A stretch of 64,000 nt of DNA, taken from Trematomus loennbergii. Taxonomy: Eukaryota; Chordata; Actinopteri; Perciformes; Nototheniidae. The position numbers and the translations under genes are program-made. Where the stretch lies: assembly GCA_012861695.1 (NCBI GenBank), contig JAAOOA010000087.1:496001-560000 (forward strand), read 5' to 3'. This document shows, in pieces, positions 62,114 to 64,000 of the stretch (position 1 is its first letter; each line of letters begins with the position of its first letter). The notes beneath the pieces were generated by a model. That model had not been told where the DNA came from. It saw only the letters and a program-made list of their open reading frames with translations, and made no database searches.

Positions 62114-62909
62114 CTACTCGGTGTGATTGACAGGAGAGATGATCAGAGGGGCAGAGTTTTTACCACCATTGTTGTTACAAGGACCAAAGAATGGGTAGAG
62201 TTTCTCTTTGAAGCAGCAGCCAGTGAAGGAGTAGATCAGAGCTGCAGCATCAACATCATAAAAGGAGACCAGACCCTCCTCATAATCCACAAACACCCCA
62301 CCTTCTCAGGCTGAGACTTCAGAGAGAGACAGACTAGAGGATCAGCACAAGCTTGGTACTCATTTTCATTCCTCAACCATATCATCCAGTAACCTTTCTG
62401 AGGAGACACTGAGATCTGTCCCTTCCTGTTGATCGACTCTCTGGCCACTCCTAAATCCCACCCAGTCTTCCCTTTAACCTGAACCTCGTAATACAATCTT
62501 CCTGAAGAGAAACTCTGCTTTGCTAAGACACAAGGACACTTGTCAAATCTCTCTGGATTGTTTGGGAGATTCTTCCTCACATCACCAAGTTTGACTTGTT
62601 TTCCATCATCAGACAGGATGAGTTTGGGATGTGCTGTATCAGGATCAAGAGTCACCTCCACCTCATACTGCTGGACCCTCTTCAGCTCCACCTCGAGCAG
62701 CTTCTTCATCTGTTTACTGAGCGTCTCCTCCAGCTGAGTCACAGCTCTCCTCACAGTCCCCTCATATGAAGGTGGATGAACCCGACTTCTGTCCAGTTCT
62801 TGGTGGGTGGAGCAGCGTTCAGGGACGTGAAGCTTTGGAGGAGGTGGAGCTGGTCTTCAGAGCGTGAGAGCTGCTCCACCTCAGAGCTTCTCTTCTTCAG
62901 CTCTTCTTC
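62114..62909 (-). pseudogene. 5'-truncated TRIM copy: coiled-coil end plus PRY/SPRY
   Basis: The minus-strand sequence begins at about 62909 in the distal coiled coil (KKRSSEVEQLSRSEDQ). A small gap breaks the frame near 62785. PRY/SPRY is then open from about 62754 to 62290 (LGVARESINRKGQ, GYWMIWL) and, after one base missing from a C run near 62294, ends ISPVNHTE and TAG at 62114. RING, B-boxes and most of the coiled coil are absent. Upstream the sequence switches to astacin-intron DNA matching 13125 on. Confidence 0.85.
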
Positions 62910-63302
62910 TTAAAAAATTTGAATAGTCCAACCCATCTCTTCTTTTATTCTTTTTCTTAATAAAGCAGCTAAATTAAGTTATTACAGCGACAGAATTAAT
63001 AAACAGTTGGCAAATAATAATGATAGATAATATTTAAATGCATAACATTGTTAAGAGTGATAGCAGGATTAAAATAGGTCCCAAGCTCTCAAAAGAAATG
63101 CAAAATATACAATTTACCTACACTGCCTTGTGGGCATTTTTCTAATTTACACAATAAATATGTCGTCATAATAATGAGATAGATCAGATTTGTTTTGGTG
63201 ACTGAACCGACTCTTTAAGGAACATTTGAGTCTCAATGGTTTCTAAATGTTTAATATATATACAAGCTAATAATGAAGCCTCTGTGCTCTTAATGTTTCC
63301 AG
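62910..63302. repeat. Astacin intron sequence (unit C copy of about 13125-13513)
   Basis: Starts at 'ttgaatagtccaacccatc' and matches unit A through to the acceptor at 63302. No other feature is seen. Confidence 0.8.
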
Positions 63303-63426
63303 GTATGCCTTCAGCGGGAACAATATGCCCACCATGGTGCCGATCCCCAACGTAGAGTTCGGCACGGCCAATCAGATGAGCAGGAATGACATCAGCAGAC
63401 TGAACACGCTGTACACATGTTGAAAG
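63303..63426 (+). pseudogene. Astacin last coding exon (unit C copy)
   Basis: The acceptor 'gtttccag' precedes 63303. The reading YAFSGNNMPTMVPIPNVEFG then matches the unit A exon with two codons (Asn-Ala) deleted in frame, and ends LNTLYTC and TGA at 63421-63423. The donor 'gtaag' is kept. No catalytic exons are present upstream in this unit, only the propeptide-like exon at 42942, so it cannot make an active protease from this window. Confidence 0.8.
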
Positions 63427-63522
63427 GTAAGAAAACACACGCTGGGTTCCCTTCATTCATCTGTTTTCAGGTCAAAGGAAAGTGTGTTTGTCGCCTTTAA
63501 CGTGTTTCTTCTGTTCCAACAG

Positions 63523-63640
63523 GTGGTGAAGAAACCCTGAGGACATGGGGCCATTTTACACATCAAACCTGCTCTTTATAGCACAGTCTGAGAAAATGTG
63601 TTGATAAAGAATCTTCAAACATGTTCGATGAAGTGTAGTT
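63523..63640 (+). pseudogene. Astacin 3'UTR exon (unit C copy) with altered poly(A) signal
   Basis: 'gtggtgaagaaaccctgag' after 'gttccaacag'. Where units A and B read 'gataataaatc', this copy reads 'gataaagaatc', so AATAAA is lost. Confidence 0.7.
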
Positions 63641-63901
63641 TGTAGTTTGTGCACTTCAGAAACTGTTCCTGATTTTTAAATTCTACTACATAAGATTGAA
63701 GAAAGGTGTGAAGAAGAGGTGAAAGATGTGTAAAAGCTGCAGAATCTCTTATGTATAAACTCAAACTCATATTAATGTAAGTGTCTGTGTTTCAAATGTC
63801 AGCATCAAAACAAACTTAACTTACCAAAAGCACAAAATGGTGCATAAAGGTATATATTATGTAATTGGAAAAGCATCATCAATCATTTGTTGATCTTGTA
63901 T

Positions 63902-64000
63902 TTAAAGGTCCCCTATTATACTGTTTTTCATCAATATATTATAGGTCTCAGATATATACAGAACCTGTCTCTGATTGGCTGAAACACCAAACAGATCATT
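63902..64000 (+). mobile_element. TTAA-type MITE, cut by window end
   Basis: Starts TTAAAGGTCCCCTATTATAC, the terminus of the 5102-5500 family. Confidence 0.65.

Overview
This is a repeat-rich stretch of a ray-finned (probably percomorph) fish nuclear genome. Fish origin is inferred from teleost-type astacin exons, single-coding-exon TRIM genes of the TRIM16/25/finTRIM kind, a tRNA-derived SINE, an L2-like LINE and many TTAA and hAT elements. There is no bacterial-type gene organisation.

Layout. The window holds a degenerate tandem duplication with units of about 24-26 kb. The astacin 3'UTR exon starts at 13739, 37403 and 63523. Unit A (1 to about 14.2 kb) carries the only astacin gene with catalytic exons (4936-5051, 5519-5697, 12534-12615, 13514-13643, UTR 13739 on). 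It is interrupted by a young Gypsy-type LTR element (5729-8926) and several small DNA transposons. Unit B (about 14.2-38.2 kb) keeps only an astacin propeptide-like exon (16897-16942) and the 3'UTR. It also carries a minus-strand TRIM gene copy (19584-21221, 5' exon near 22264-22380) and a 7.15-kb LTR element with no recognisable genes (29890-37043). Unit C (about 38.2 kb to the end) has another propeptide-like exon (42942-42987), a second TRIM copy (46663-48296), a 3.55-kb tandem array built on nested hAT transposons (about 49.4-60 kb), a 5'-truncated third TRIM copy (62114-62909), and the astacin last coding exon and UTR (63303 on).

How it fits together. A non-coding segment of about 2.4 kb (best seen at 17170-19580, here called S) recurs in all units. 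It supplies empty-site alleles, so many insertions can be dated and their target-site duplications read directly. The retained astacin gene has lost the third zinc-binding histidine in its HExxH region, so it probably encodes a pseudoenzyme or is dying. The TRIM copies share a conserved 5' region with overlapping GAS-like and ISRE-like motifs, which suggests interferon control. All three TRIM copies carry frameshifts, and several are single-base or homopolymer differences, so assembly error must be separated from true pseudogenisation.

I found no clearly new coding system. The most notable items are the astacin active-site change, the repeat-mediated loss of catalytic exons in unit B, the gag-only Gypsy derivative, the gene-less 7-kb LTR element, the long-TIR element with a 6-bp target duplication, and the nested-hAT tandem array.
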